Of a stretch of 64,000 nt of DNA, positions 42,252 through 54,256 are shown piece after piece (positions within the stretch are counted from its first letter, which is position 1; every line of letters begins with the position of its first letter). The translations under genes were made by a program, and so were the position numbers. The stretch lies in assembly GCA_051530055.1 (NCBI GenBank), contig CM121341.1, positions 15,438,001-15,502,000 on the forward strand. The letters are read 5' to 3'. The notes below the pieces were generated by a model. It did not search any database and was not told where the DNA came from. It saw only the letters and a list, made by a program, of their open reading frames with translations. The stretch comes from Neoechinorhynchus agilis (lineage: Eukaryota > Acanthocephala).

Positions 42252-42875
42252 TCTATTAGCGAGAATAAAGATATACAGTTGAACGTACTTTAGTCGAAAT
42301 TCAAAGTCGATTGAAGTTAGAAACGGGTTCGTGTTTACCTTATTGGATGTGTTTCTTTTAATTCTGACTCAATTAGCTGTTTTAAATAACATCTTCTGGG
42401 AGTTTTTAGAGATTCGTTTGCCATTGATAAACTCAGCCGATATAATATTACAATTACATTTCCATTTTGTACTTCACTTCAACGAATTATTGACAAATTG
42501 AATGATTCTGAAAACGAGTGCGGTTAGTAAATCGCGAATCCAGAAGCATAAAGTGACCTCGCTCTGGATATTCGATTAAATTAGAATCTTATCCCATGGA
42601 ATCTACAAGCCTTATAAGTTTTGTATTGGTTTGTTTTGAAAGCTTTTGACGCAAAATTGATATGTGATTTAAATAGCGATTCTCGAAACCACATATTTCA
42701 AATATTTTTTCATGCACAATGTAGCTGGGTTATTTAGATGTTGATGTAGAGAATCGCGATAATTTTAGTAACCGTTAAACCAGTAAGTGCGATTGATTCC
42801 TTCCAACAAAACGGATATTTACAAATTTATTTACAAAGTGACCAATCAGGCTTGATATTTTACAGGTAAGATGGC
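42252..42875. other. Intergenic downstream of the phospholipase gene
   Basis: No gene seen. gagaataaag just after the stop may be the polyadenylation signal (AATAAA near 42264). Confidence 0.45.
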
Positions 42876-43030
42876 GACACATGCTGAGATAGGCAGCAGT
42901 ATTTCGTCCCTTTTGATGTGTGTCATCGGTGGTAACGGATTGGAACCCGTTGCCCCTTAGCTGGAATCTGGAGCATTAGTCCCCACTTGACCACCTCAAC
43001 ACACTAAGGAATGTACAAACTTCGCCACTT
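42876..43030 (-). repeat. tRNA-derived SINE copy with clear A and B boxes
   Basis: Minus strand: A box TGGTCAAGTGGGG (42981-42993) fits TRGYNNARNNGG. B box GGGTTCCAATCC (about 42938-42949) follows at tRNA spacing, then the family body (gacacacatcaaaagggac, gaaatact). The best-preserved tRNA-like head in the window. Confidence 0.75.
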
Positions 43031-43212
43031 TATCCTGGATAAACTTTCCGTTTTTTTTAATTTTTATATGTGCTAACAGTTCTTTCTATCGACTTCCTAA
43101 AGAAACAGACAACAAAATGTTAGCCGAGGGGAGAGGTTTTTGGAAGCAGTTGACACAATCATCAACAGTCTTAAGCCCTAATAAGTGGCAATGTCGAAGC
43201 ACCTTGCACCCT

Positions 43213-43653
43213 TTAATCTGAAAAAAAATATTTATTGCCCAACCACGATATCGTCCTTTTTCTTCTCACTCTCGCATTTTTCTCTCTTTTTCGAGAGATC
43301 ACGGTATCCTCGACAACCAATTTATCTTGTTTGATGCAATCCACTGATCGTTCCCCAGGCATTCCTCGTCGGCGATTTCCCGTTATTTCCAGTCTCTCCA
43401 TGCTGCGCATTATGTGATCTGCTTCGCACTTCGAAACTTTTTTTGATGATTTCACACAAGTGCGGGGCGAGGAACTTGCGCGTCGCTTTGGTTGATTCGG
43501 TTGTTGGTTGTCATTTGGATCAAAATTTGGCAAGAATTTTACAATCGGATGCTCTTCCTGACGCCAACCCTCCAGCTTTTTCAGCCGCGCTTGCCCAAGC
43601 ACGATATCGTACTTGTAGAGATTAATCGAGACTTTTAATAATTCATCCAACAT
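43213..43653 (-). CDS. Unrecognised basic protein, 146 aa
   Basis: Single frame, ATG at 43653. The N-terminal part MLDELLKVSINLYKYDIVLG is helical. A middle region follows with WRQEEHPIVKFLPNFDPNDN, then serine/basic stretches (PKRRASSSPRTCVKSSKK, SRKREKNARVRRKR) that look like nuclear localisation signals. No membrane segment or known domain. Composition and length suggest a real gene; it could be a nuclear or chromatin protein, but that is inference from charge only. Confidence 0.5.
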   Translation of the reverse strand: MLDELLKVSINLYKYDIVLGQARLKKLEGWRQEEHPIVKFLPNFDPNDNQQPNQPKRRASSSPRTCVKSSKKVSKCEADHIMRSMERLEITGNRRRGMPGERSVDCIKQDKLVVEDTVISRKREKNARVRRKRTISWLGNKYFFSD

Positions 43654-44270
43654 AATTCAAAGATGAATATAGTTATTTTGGGATCATCTCGGGGTTTCAC
43701 GATTGCGTTGGTTGGGGAATGATAAACAAGATTCCAATTTGTACAATTTCAACTAATCTCGGCGATAGAATCTTCCTTTCCCCGCCAGATGAAGATATCA
43801 AGCAGCGAAATTATGCCATACATAATCTCAGTCCTTTCCATATGCCAAAATCTTTGAATTTTACTAGCGTTTCCAATAACAGGATAATATTAGATTCGGA
43901 ATTTTTTTCCTTGTCGGTATATAAATATTGAGTACATTTTCCTGGAATAAAGAGTGTCATTATGTACAGCTAAGAATCTTATTTTTTATCCATATTGTAC
44001 ATAAAAATTGATTGTTCTTTTTGTTTCAATAAAGGAACATAGTATCAGTTTTGTTCGCGCAGTAGTAAGAAGTTAATTATTTGAATTTTACCGGCAAATG
44101 ACGAAAATGTCATCGACCTTTGTGATCTTGCTTTTAACACAACTTTATGTTTATATTTATTGCATAATTCGAGGATTAAAATATCAAAGAATTCACTTAT
44201 AGACTCATAATCACAATCATTATTTGACAAACTTTAAAACTCCTATAATGAGCAGAATTTTATAATTAAC
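43654..44270. other. Intergenic, no gene recognised
   Basis: Short frames at 43719-43931 (plus) and 44045-44230 (minus) match no family that I know and may be chance. Confidence 0.35.
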
Positions 44271-44274
44271 GGGC

Positions 44275-44450
44275 TGTTTTGCAGCGAATTATAATAATTG
44301 ATTTATTTACTTGATAATTTTCGGCTTTCGCGTAGACTTCAGTCTATTGCTTGTAATTTTTTTAGACTGAAAACGGCCTACGCGAAGGCCGAAAATTATC
44401 GAATAAAAAGAAATCAATTATTATGATTCGCTATAAAAAAGTAAGTGATG
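44275..44450. repeat. Foldback with hammerhead-like motifs
   Basis: The two ends are inverted copies (agcgaattataataattgat against tcaattattatgattcgcta, and ttgataattttcggctttcg against cgaaggccgaaaattatcg). The right arm holds at 44367-44394 CTGAAAA, C, GGCC, loop TACGCGAA, GGCC, GAAA. The left arm holds at 44319-44342 a shorter form beginning CTGAAG and ending GAAA. The tail ccgaaaattatc is shared in type with the Penelope ends at 6-9 kb. Confidence 0.7.
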
Positions 44451-45823
44451 AACATCTTTACAATTCACAAGCCATCAAAAAAAGCATACCTCATTCTTTT
44501 CGCACTATAAGTTAAGCCATCTTGACGGTTACCAGTAACTATCGTGACAATTGTTTCTTGCTTCAATATCAAAATATTAAAAAAATTTCAAACGGGAGCT
44601 CTTGTAAAAGTTAATATAAATTTTAAAATTTTATTTGTGCTACCTAATTCCACATGCGTCAAAAAATGATCGATTTCACATAGACGCATCCATGTTCATT
44701 ATTATAGCTTTTACTGAATTGACATTTATCTCGCGAATTACCGACGACCTTAAAGGTCTCAATAACAAGCCAGTGAAATTCGATATACATTAATAAGACA
44801 AATGTTAATTTGAGAAATTTGTGTGGGCGTTAATCGCAAATTTTGGTAACCTTTGGAATTTTTTAGAGAGACGAAAGGGAAAAGTAGCGTACGAAAATCA
44901 TTCTTTGATAAATTTTGAAGCTCTAGTTCATTTCATAATCTCTATTCTGAGTTTGATGATTTTTCCGGTCATTTTAATTTGCGAGCGTACATAAGAAACC
45001 AATTGATCTGATAACGCCTCTTTGATTTAACCGCGAAAATAATACCTTGCAGACCATCATACCCATAAATTAAATGAACATTGAGTAAGATCAAAGCAAA
45101 TTTCTGCGTGCACCAATAAATTTACTCGCTACAAATTGTTGATACGGTATCAATCATTACCTAATTGAGCGGACCACCAGGATTAAGAAGTTTTAAAGTG
45201 TGAGTTCTAATCAGCTTAAACTACAGCTAAATTTTATTCTTGATAAGAACCTAATAATTTAAGCGGTTCGGCCAGGTAACTTGTGAATTGTGCAATTAAG
45301 ATCGGTCACATGATCTACTCCTTTTGTTTTTTTTGAACACGGTGCACTTTTATTATCTTACCTGACCAGCACGTGAACTACGTTGAGGAAGTGAAGGGTG
45401 ACATGAAAATGAATTAACCTTTTTTGTCCTCGAAATTTTTTGTTTTTCCAAAAATCTACCTTGACATGCTAATGAACAAAAAAAATTGCAGCTGAATTTC
45501 ATATTTTTCAATGCTGAATAATGCTATTCACAGGAAAATACAGTTATAAGCCAATTGGAGTGATTTGTGTTGTGAGTTAAGTTGCTCAATCGAATGAATA
45601 CATTATATTCTTTTACAAGTGTCAATCATAATAAAGATATGCTTTGAAGTCAGCGAATGAGTTTATGCATTATATGCTTCATAATTCACCTATCTTGTCA
45701 CCTTGAAGTATCCACAATAGACCAAAAGAAGATGAAAGCTGCGCGGTGAATTATGAAGTGTGACAGCGAGTTTTGATGAATAAAATATTTAGAGGCAAAT
45801 AATAATTTTATTTTTATGAATTG
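44451..45823. other. Intergenic, no gene seen
   Basis: AT-rich; no protein-like frames. The right end probably holds the 3' region of the next gene (minus strand). Confidence 0.4.
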
Positions 45824-46654
45824 TCAAAACTTTAGCTTTAATCTTCGGCCAGGTGGACGGTAGGAACTGAAATCTCCAAGCAGCGTTCGCTGCAGATTCA
45901 GAAACTTTCCACTCTTGATCTTGATATTATAATTGTAGTCTTCTTCTTTACCGAATTCGGGGGTCACACCCGCAAAATTGTCCTTTATGGAAATAAGACG
46001 GCCAGATTTTGACCCAAATTCTTGATAGCTGCTTCCTATAACTGCTCTCACATTTTGATTTTCTCTGATAAATTTTTTAACCATAGGAATTTCATGTCTA
46101 GTAAAGCCATTGACTCGAATTATCGCAGTCCCAAGAAATCGTCCGTTATCATCATATTGAGGCTTTATGTCTCCTGTAAATGGTTGAATAATATTTTTAA
46201 GAAAAGCTATCTCATCAGTATTATAGCAATTCTGCTCAGTGGAGATTCTGAGGAAGCAGAAGTGATCTTCACTATTCTGCTCATCAATATTGACCATATT
46301 TTGAGGTTCCAATCTTGGTATTTTCGATTGTGATTCAAAAAATATGCCATCAGCGATAAGATTTTGTTCTCTTGGTATTACAGATTGAAAGTTCTGACGT
46401 AGATCAATTTCTTCCCACGATCTTTTTAAATTCCGACGTTCTTGACGACATAAGTATTGCAAGATGGCATCTTCATTTGGCGAAATAACTGATTTGTTGA
46501 TTGCACTAAAATCAAGTCTTATCCTTTTTGCTTGGACATGAGAAAATTCTCTAGAAGCTTTATCCAATTTACGTCGGCGATTGAACGTAAATTTTGGCAT
46601 TGCTGGAACAAAAATTGTTTCGATGAACGACGATGCTGCACAAGCTAAACTCAT
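45824..46654 (-). CDS. Unrecognised protein, 276 aa
   Basis: A long uninterrupted frame, ATG at 46654, with coding-like composition unlike the surrounding DNA. The N-terminal third has basic, NLS-like clusters (FNRRRKLDKASREF, QAKRIRLDF), a helical stretch (AILQYLCRQERRNLKRSWEE) and an acidic linker. The second half is more ordered: TDEIAFLKNIIQPFTGDIK, DDNGRFLGTAIIRVNGFTRH and EIPMVKKFIRENQNVRAVIG. It ends with a basic tail RPPGRRLKLKF. No signal peptide or membrane span. I do not recognise a family; a nuclear role is only suggested by the basic clusters. A second in-frame Met (MPKFTFNRRRK) could be the true start. Confidence 0.75.
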   Translation of the reverse strand: MSLACAASSFIETIFVPAMPKFTFNRRRKLDKASREFSHVQAKRIRLDFSAINKSVISPNEDAILQYLCRQERRNLKRSWEEIDLRQNFQSVIPREQNLIADGIFFESQSKIPRLEPQNMVNIDEQNSEDHFCFLRISTEQNCYNTDEIAFLKNIIQPFTGDIKPQYDDNGRFLGTAIIRVNGFTRHEIPMVKKFIRENQNVRAVIGSSYQEFGSKSGRLISIKDNFAGVTPEFGKEEDYNYNIKIKSGKFLNLQRTLLGDFSSYRPPGRRLKLKF

Positions 46655-49168
46655 TCGTGCTTATAGACGTTCTTATCTGTAAGAGTGAAAAATGTTGGAA
46701 GGTGATTGGTGAGTGCGCTTATACCGCACTACCTCCACGTGATCAAGGTATCCCGTGAGTTCCGCTACGCTTTATTGGGAACAAAAATTATTAACCTGGG
46801 CGGCTAATCATGAATCTTCAAAGGTAGGAAGGAATGAAGCTTTTTAATTTTTTATTCCATTCAAACTAAATTAGTTTTAATAATATTTGAGAGCAATTGA
46901 AACGGCTTTAAAAATACAAAAGCTCACAAGTGTTGTATAGCCATATCGATTATTTAAGTCTAAAAGGAAGTAAAAAATTATGTGAACTAAAATTATAAAA
47001 ATTTGACCCTCAAATTTTTAATCATATCATACATTTCAAAATCGAGAAATCATATTAATTTACTTTGAGTATTTTATAGATCTTAAAAGCCGCTGTTTGT
47101 CAGAATTAGAATAATTAACAGAGGATGAAAACCTATACTTAAATGATTCCCATTGGACGAAACGGCTTAAGATGAAACCAAAAGTGAAATCGACTCATCG
47201 GCGGTGCGATTACAATGAATTCCCTAATGTGTTTTTTTGCTCAATACAAGCTATGTGAGTAATTTCCTTTAAAGCTAACCGTTCAAGTGGCCGAGGAAAA
47301 TTAAGTTTTATTCCTTTCACCATCCGATCGCTTTGATCTAAAATACCATGAAAGACTTAAGAGTACTCAAGACAGGTTCTTTTTTGTATATTAAATCGTA
47401 CGCATTTTAAGCGGCAATAACACTCCAATTACGCGTACGATTTATATCGATTTTAATGAGTTCAAAAATAATCCGCACAAAGTTAACAGGGAAATTGATA
47501 TGACTGTATATATGTGCAGCATGAAATTGTTTATGGATCATTGAGCTGGCTTTGATCTTTCTCGAGGTAATTCTTAGTTAGAAGACATGATTGTCTGCAA
47601 GTATACATTTCAAGGTAAAATCAAAGAGCCGATATCTGATTCCTCAGAAATTTGCCGGGATTTGTTTAGTTCTGGCAAACAGAATCGATCAATCAGATTT
47701 TTTCGTTGCACTACATTTTTAAGAATCTTAAGAAAACTTGAAATAAATATTGTAAAACAAAAATAATTTTAGCGTTTCTTAAGAATTTAAAATAATATTT
47801 TAGTTATTAACAAATTATTTTCTTCTCTCACATACGCCTATCTTCATAAAGTGTCTATTTTCACCTTGCCTCATTTTTCAATTATATCACCACTGAGCCG
47901 AGAACTTCGTCCTTTACTGATTACAGTGTTATTTGAGCTTGTAAATATGTCACGCCTATCAGAAAAGTTATTATAATTGCTAAAAAGGTTAATCACCAAT
48001 CACACTTGGCAGAATTCAACTTGCATACGCCTCGCTCGGTATTTATTGTGCCATTTAACCATTAATCAATAGTGTTTACGCCCCAATTGATTTATTTGTT
48101 CAGAATTCTATACTCACCTATTGTGTCGGGCCAAAACGCCTACGGTGGAAATAGGCGTTACCTTAGCTGAAAATGTTGAAAAAGGTCATTGGGGCGTAGC
48201 TGCATTTATAAAGGCCAATTTGCAACTCACCTGGGCTTTTTAGACATTTTGTGTTTCTGTTTTAATTAAAAGGCAATAGGTTATAATTTTTGAGAATTAC
48301 CATTTGCTGTCAATGGCTAAGTATAGAGTTGCCTACGGCGTACTCAGAGGCAATTTATGGTTTTACTACCAATTAACAGGCGCTCTTGAGTGTTTTTACT
48401 CCTACTCTTCAGTAAAGCACCTCTAGAGGGCGTGGTGCCTCATTAACACGTAATTGGAAACTTTCGATAATCGTCAATTATCACTTTAATTGGGTGAAAA
48501 GGTGACATATGACACCGAAAACCTTCTTCAACGCCGCCAATTTAACGCTTTCAACAAAATTTCCAATTCAATCAGATTATATAGTTTCAGTTTTTTCAAA
48601 GTACTAAAATGGTCTCTAATTCTAAAACGCAAAATTCAAAATTTTTAGTTTAGTTACAAATTCACTTTTAGTAATATCGTTTTGAACATTTTCCTTATCA
48701 GTAAAGCAAAATTTATGGCGGGTATTATTGTAGATGAAATTGCTTGAAACCTGTAAAGATTGAATTTCTTTTTGGGTGAGACCCCGGCAGTTTTTTTGTC
48801 ACTATTTGAAAAATGGTGAAGTTTTAATCTGGAAATTAGAGCTTGATGGCTTGAACCATTTCCTACCAAAAAAATTTCCAAAGAATATAAGTGCAAGCAC
48901 ATTACAATATGTGGAAATTATTGATTTAAAGCAAGTCTAAATTTTAATTAAATTGTAAGGTTTTTTATCCGCTTGTATTTTTACACGAAATGCTAAAAAA
49001 GAAAAATAGAAACAATATGGCTGTATCTGAGAAAGACTGATTTTTCTTCTCGCCACTTTAACTCATTCGTCCACAACAATTACTTTTATTATTCAATTTT
49101 GCATGACTAAAATACATTTTTTACAAACCGTCACTCCCATATATATGTCTCGATCACTAATAGTTAAT
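46655..49168. other. Gene-poor AT-rich region
   Basis: Nothing with protein-like composition on either strand. The 48654-48902 minus frame is not supported. No recognisable mobile element. Confidence 0.45.
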
Positions 49169-49780
49169 CTATATTTCCGTGCGAACTTTACATGATGGTT
49201 TGGAAGGATGAACTGCACGTTGCACGTCGAGATAAGTCCTATTGAGCATTTTAAGTCGATTTTGGAATATGGCATCCTTTTCCGTTTGATTTGAGAACCA
49301 AAATTTGCTAAATACAATATTTTCTGAAATAATTCGACACACTGGACACGTCTGTTTCATTTCTCCGTGATGCCATCTCGTCGCACATTCACTACACATA
49401 CAATGGGAACAGTTTTCACGAATTGCAAAGGATCGATTCACGGATTTCTGCGAGACAATTTCAAAACAAACACAACATTCCATATCTTTACTGCATTCAT
49501 TTTGAAGTTTTTCTATTTTTTGAGCGTGTTGGAAGCAACGTTGATAATGTAGATCACGTTGAAGAGGATCATCTTTACTAATGACAAAATAACTGCAAAT
49601 GTGACATCGGATTCCATGTCTTATTTTACATTGATTAGTACATATTCCAGTTGATGCAAAAACCGGGCACACGTTGGCTGATAAATCGAGTGGTGCTTCC
49701 AGCACGTCAAGAAGTGTTGCGCTTTGTTGCTCATTGCTGTCAGGGCGAAAATTTATGAATTTGTCTAAAATCTTATCCAT
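49169..49780 (-). CDS. Makorin-like C3H/RING-finger protein
   Basis: Single exon, ATG at 49780, 203 aa. Domains in order: a C3H1 finger (CPVFASTGICTNQCKIRHG, residues about 38-56), the makorin-type Cys-His segment (RCHICSYFVISKDDPLQRDL, then HYQRCFQH), and a C3HC4 RING (CCVCFEIV, ENCSHCMCSECATRWHHGEM, TCPVCRIISE) followed by FSKFWFSN, as in makorins (SKFWV). Makorins are RNA-binding E3 ubiquitin ligases. This protein is short: the first C3H finger(s) and the C-terminal one of typical makorins are missing, and the frame ends soon after the RING. It may be a reduced paralogue; introns beyond the ends cannot be excluded. Confidence 0.85.
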   Translation of the reverse strand: MDKILDKFINFRPDSNEQQSATLLDVLEAPLDLSANVCPVFASTGICTNQCKIRHGIRCHICSYFVISKDDPLQRDLHYQRCFQHAQKIEKLQNECSKDMECCVCFEIVSQKSVNRSFAIRENCSHCMCSECATRWHHGEMKQTCPVCRIISENIVFSKFWFSNQTEKDAIFQNRLKMLNRTYLDVQRAVHPSKPSCKVRTEI

Positions 49781-49847
49781 CTAAAAATGCAAATATACAA
49801 AATGTGTATTTGGTTTTGCTCATCTCTTTGTGTTTTCTACTAAAATA

Positions 49848-49882
49848 TATCGACATAAATGTTTTAAGTGTTTATGTCGATA
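49848..49882. repeat. Short perfect inverted repeat
   Basis: tatcgacataaa (49848-49859) and tttatgtcgata (49871-49882) are exact reverse complements with an 11-base spacer, just upstream of the makorin-like gene. It could be a regulatory palindrome or chance. Confidence 0.4.
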
Positions 49883-50300
49883 GTTTTACTTTAAAATCCA
49901 AAAGGAGCTAACAATAATCGGATTTAATAGACCTTCAGTTTCATTAAAGCTTCTCAAATCAAAAATGGATCCTCGTTATTTTAAACTTAAGTCTTTTAAA
50001 GCATCGATTCCCGTACTAGATTTGATGCTTTCATCATATATGAGCATTTTCCGTAGCATTTTCGCATACTATTTTTTATTGCAGAAAGTAAATAAATTAC
50101 TCATCGTGAAGCTTTTTAAGGAAAAACATTTTTCAATAGAGGACTTTATGACAAAACATACATTCACATACAAAATTGTTAAAACTAGATTTGTATGACA
50201 TGCGTTGATGGTGCCTGAAGCTGATTCTTAGATTTTTTCTAAGCTATTTTAACTATATTTCGTGCAGAATCACATTCGGGTGGAAAGATATTCTTGCTGA
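49883..50300. other. Intergenic, weak ORF
   Basis: A plus frame at 49965-50198 (MDPRYFKLKSFKASIPVLDL) has 77 codons and no recognised family. Nothing else. Confidence 0.3.
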
Positions 50301-50301
50301 G

Positions 50302-50480
50302 CGATTCAAACCCCGAGGCGTATTAATGTTATTTAATATTTCGTGGACAAAATCCACCTCTTCAGATATTGTTTGCAATCTAACGTCGTAAACACTTGCA
50401 AACAATATCTGAAGAGGTGGATTTTGTCCACGAAATATTAGATAACATTAATACGTATCGGCGTGTGAACCGCTCAACAA
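50302..50480. repeat. Foldback with two near-perfect hammerhead-like motifs
   Basis: Arms about 50302-50375 and 50397-50475 are almost exact inverted copies (cgtattaatgttatttaata against tattagataacattaatacg). Each arm carries CTGAAGA, G, GTGGA, loop TTTTG, TCCAC, GAAA (plus at 50409-50435, minus at 50339-50365). The centre includes cgtcgtaaacacttgcaaac, also found next to the solo Penelope terminus at 11.75 kb. The high arm identity suggests a young insertion or conversion between arms. Confidence 0.75.
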
Positions 50481-53100
50481 GTCTATTTTAACTATGTGCA
50501 TTATCGGAGTTCGGTGTTTTAGAAACCAAACAAAAGTGATAAAAATTGAAAGCATATTAAAGAAACTTTTTAAGTGTTGTGAACATCCATTCCACGGCTG
50601 ATAATTTTACTTGGGCGGGATATTCAGAACACTTCAAAATATGTATCCCGCTAGCAAGACAAGATAAAATATTAAAGATACATTGAAATCGGTTAAATTC
50701 ATTCATGAAAAAACATTAAAAATTAAATAGAGAAATCGGCATATTACTTGACGTTCTACCAAATTTCCATCGATTTTGACTCGTAAAACAATTGCGGAGG
50801 CAATTAAAACGGCAGATCGTAAAATATAAATATTGACCGTAAAATTTAATCCTTTATGATCTAACAAGCTAAAATTATTATTTAATATTATTTGGAAAAA
50901 ATAAACACCTAAAAATGATTCCTAAGGTCTTTCTAACTTCACTCAGGTTTCGATGAATCTTTACGCAAGCCTCCAAATAGCTCTATTGTTTAAAAATTTG
51001 AAAAAATTATTGTTAAAACTTTAACCGCACTCGTAGTTGCTGACAGAGAATGACACTGTTAGTTGCAAATTTTCGGAAATCGTGCTTTTCACGAAAATAA
51101 CTATTCACAATCCAATCTCTCCCGGCTTGGTAGTTAATGTGAGAAGCATGCACTCAATCCATGTGACGATTTACCATATTTGTATCACATGAGCTTTTTC
51201 CTCGAAGATGACCTAGCTGTGTTATTCTCTCTTCAGAGGATCAATTTTAGGCTCTTAGTGGATTTGCATCGGTTACAAATGAACATTAACTGCAATTTTG
51301 AAAATTTTTAAAGTCATTGTGATGTTTCGGATTGCATCCAAAGGATGTTTAATTATAATGACAGAGAGGGCACATCGGCCATCTCTCAAGTGAAAGAGAA
51401 GTTGCAGTCACGTGCCATATTTAGCTGATGTTCTTTAACCTTCCTATGTTCCCGTGATAACATTGATTTAATTTGGTTCTTAGTTTTAGGTGTAGAAATG
51501 TTGTTATTAGGTGTATCACTGATTACGCGACATTTTGAGCGTTTAAGACTAGTTTAAATTTATCGAGATGGAAAATACGTGCAAATATCTTTTTAACCAA
51601 CACAAGAAATCAGCAATGACATTGGAATATATATGCAAAGTCGATTTAGACGAAATTTTAACCGAAATTTGTATTATAAATGCATTTTTATATTATGTTC
51701 GGCTAACAAAAACAGCGTCTACTAATAGCCTCATATGGCTTCAGATAGTTTAAAATAAAATAGGCAATTTTATTGGTAAACTTCTTAAGGTACACTGCAC
51801 AAAATTAAACGAGTTATTTTACATTCAGTGCTATCTCTTTTTATTGATGAAAAAATCGCTAAAATTTACACTGAAATACTCAAGTTTGCAAATCGCATAA
51901 AAAATCTTATCGGTAAACAAGTAATAATAAGCAATAAATGCCTGCACCTATAAGGACAATTTTTGAATTAACTTCTAAATCGTTTTATATGTGCTGTATT
52001 TTAAATTCAAGAAGTGATGCTTGCGGTAAAGAATTTTGAAATGCTCTTGACATGATGTGATGATAGGTACTAAAGATGATATTCACAATAATTAAAAAGG
52101 GCGTGTTAGTAAAATATAAATTGCCTCTTATGCTTCATTGCTGTTTTATTCAAATGAATTATTAACGAGCATTTTTTATTTGTTCACCATCATTTCGCAA
52201 GTTTCGGATATGATTTGAAGTTTTGTTACTACAAAAATATTTGCCACAATGCTATGGAATGTTACGCTTGTAATTTTGATAATATACTTTTCAAAAATCA
52301 ATAACTGTTTTTAGTGCCATTTTAAAAATAATTTATTTAATTTTTAATTTCCTTTTTAAGTTTTGTGAATTGATTAGAAGGCGAATTACAGCCATTTTAA
52401 TGAAAATCTGAGTGCCAGTATATTACAATTTTACATAAGATTTAGTGCAATTGTGTACATGAAGTAGAACTTTAATTTTTTTGCCTTAAATCACGTTTCA
52501 CTGCAGTTCATTTCACCAAAATCAATTTTAGTGCTCGATCAAATAGAAAAGTAATGAGCACATTAATAGCTTGTTGATAAAATAAGCCGCTTGATAATTG
52601 TTTAAAACAATATTCATTTTAGCATAAATTTATTTTTCTTAAATTTATAATGAGCAACCGCTCATGTGAAATAAAAATATAATTCGATCAATTACAGGGC
52701 TACCTCTAGCTGGTCTCCGGTGCATTAAAATCGTTTGTAGGATGTTAATGTTCCTAAATCGCTGGTGCCGTAATTGATCTTAATAATACGATAACTACTG
52801 CATATTGGTTAGCTAAAAAATTCTTTGATCTTTATTTTCAAGGTAATTCGCAATCTCGATGTAAACGCTCCATTGGGAAATGCATGCGCGTATCAAGATA
52901 TAAAGCACCGATACTGCCTTGTTCAATCAGATTGCTCATAATGTTGCTCGTGTTTTTCACGGGGCACAATTTTTCGATTGTATTATTAATTATCGGAGCT
53001 TGAATCTTAAGCCAAACTCATTCGTAACAAGGTTCTAAGTTTACCTTAAATGAGTCTACATGGAAGCTTATATTTGAACTAGGTATCCCGAGATCACAGC
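50481..53100. other. Gene-poor AT-rich region
   Basis: No gene recognised over about 2.6 kb. A 61-codon plus frame at 51568-51753 (MENTCKYLFNQHKKSAMTLE) is not supported by anything else. Near 50586 cggctgataattttacttgg resembles the 3' part of the SINE. Confidence 0.4.
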
Positions 53101-53119
53101 ATTATCCAAATTAGACCTT

Positions 53120-53725
53120 CAGAAACACTACATTCATCACCTTAATATTGTCTGTCGACAACGCTTTCCAGTATCCTTCGTTCTCCTTCCTTCTCCGGTC
53201 TCCTTCTAGCGCATCTCCAACAAAAGCTCTCAACTCAAAATCACGTTCCATCACCAAACACCGCATCCTCATTCCTTCAAAAACGCTTCTTGTCAATTCC
53301 TCCCTACCATGCCGAATATATACAGACCGCTCACTTCAAACTGTGAATTCCATCAATAATTCGCCTATTCACAATCGCCTACTCTCCCCTTCTAGTAACT
53401 TAATACCGACCAAAACCTACCCTCAGAACCCACACATAATATTTTGGATACCTCCGAAAATCTATGCTGTACGCTGGCAGAATTAAACATTACTGTGGAC
53501 TCAAGAGCCTCTCAAAAACTTACACATTGAACTCCTCTACCAGCCAACTCCCACGGACTACTGTCACTGTGAAAACATGGTTACACCTCTCCACCACCGA
53601 CAATTCCTGGCTACACTTCTTTCCACTATTATGGAGACGAACGCGTAGGACGTGGTCTCCGTTTTCATTCGCTGCGCTCCCCTTATTCCCTCCCCCTCAT
53701 TTCCTAACCACCGGTCGAAATATAT
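53120..53725 (+). mobile_element. APE-type LINE, 5' fragment with endonuclease start
   Basis: The plus frames end in TVTVKTWLHLSTTDNSWLHF, the ETW...DNSW region of APE endonucleases of Jockey/CR1-like LINEs. The same DNA (gacaattcctggctacactt and cgtaggacgtgg onward to ctccccctcatttcctaacc) recurs at 56.09-56.20 kb. The part before it (CT-rich, 53148-53480) may be the 5' region. Truncated on the right. Confidence 0.65.
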
Positions 53726-54014
53726 AATTCGTCTTTAACGTGATCCCTCTTCTCGGGTGTCGACAAGCGACCTAAACAAAAATACATATCTAACCACCCA
53801 ATTGCAAGTTCGTGAAAATTAAAAAGCGGTCGAAATCCTTGGCAGAATTTAATCGCGGTTGACGCTGTCAAACCGTTATTAGCATATGTGTGGCTCAGCC
53901 GTTGAAGCTTTAGAATAATTGAAGTCATTCAAACCATTTACATGGCTGATGTTGGCGAATGGACCAATGATTTGCTCTATGAAGCGCTGATCTGCGAAAA
54001 ATACCCATAATCGT

Positions 54015-54190
54015 ACAGGTGAATGACTGTACATCCTTTCGGATACGGCTAAACTCGTCAATGAGTTTCCTCCATTCAGTGGTATTTCGTCCACTTTAAT
54101 CGTACGTCCTCGGCCCTAAAAAGAATCGAACAATCTACTCAAAACATAGATGCGGAGCTTGGATATTCCGGCTCATCTACGCAATTTACT
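54015..54190 (-). repeat. SINE copy
   Basis: tgtacatcctttcggata, actcgtcaatgagtttcctc and ggtatttcgtcc match the SINE body; the B box has become aagaatcgaacaa. Minus orientation. Confidence 0.6.
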
Positions 54191-54256
54191 AGTTCGAAAA
54201 ATTTACATGAGCTTGCCTTTGACCACCACCAATATGAATTTTCTTGAAGGAATCAT

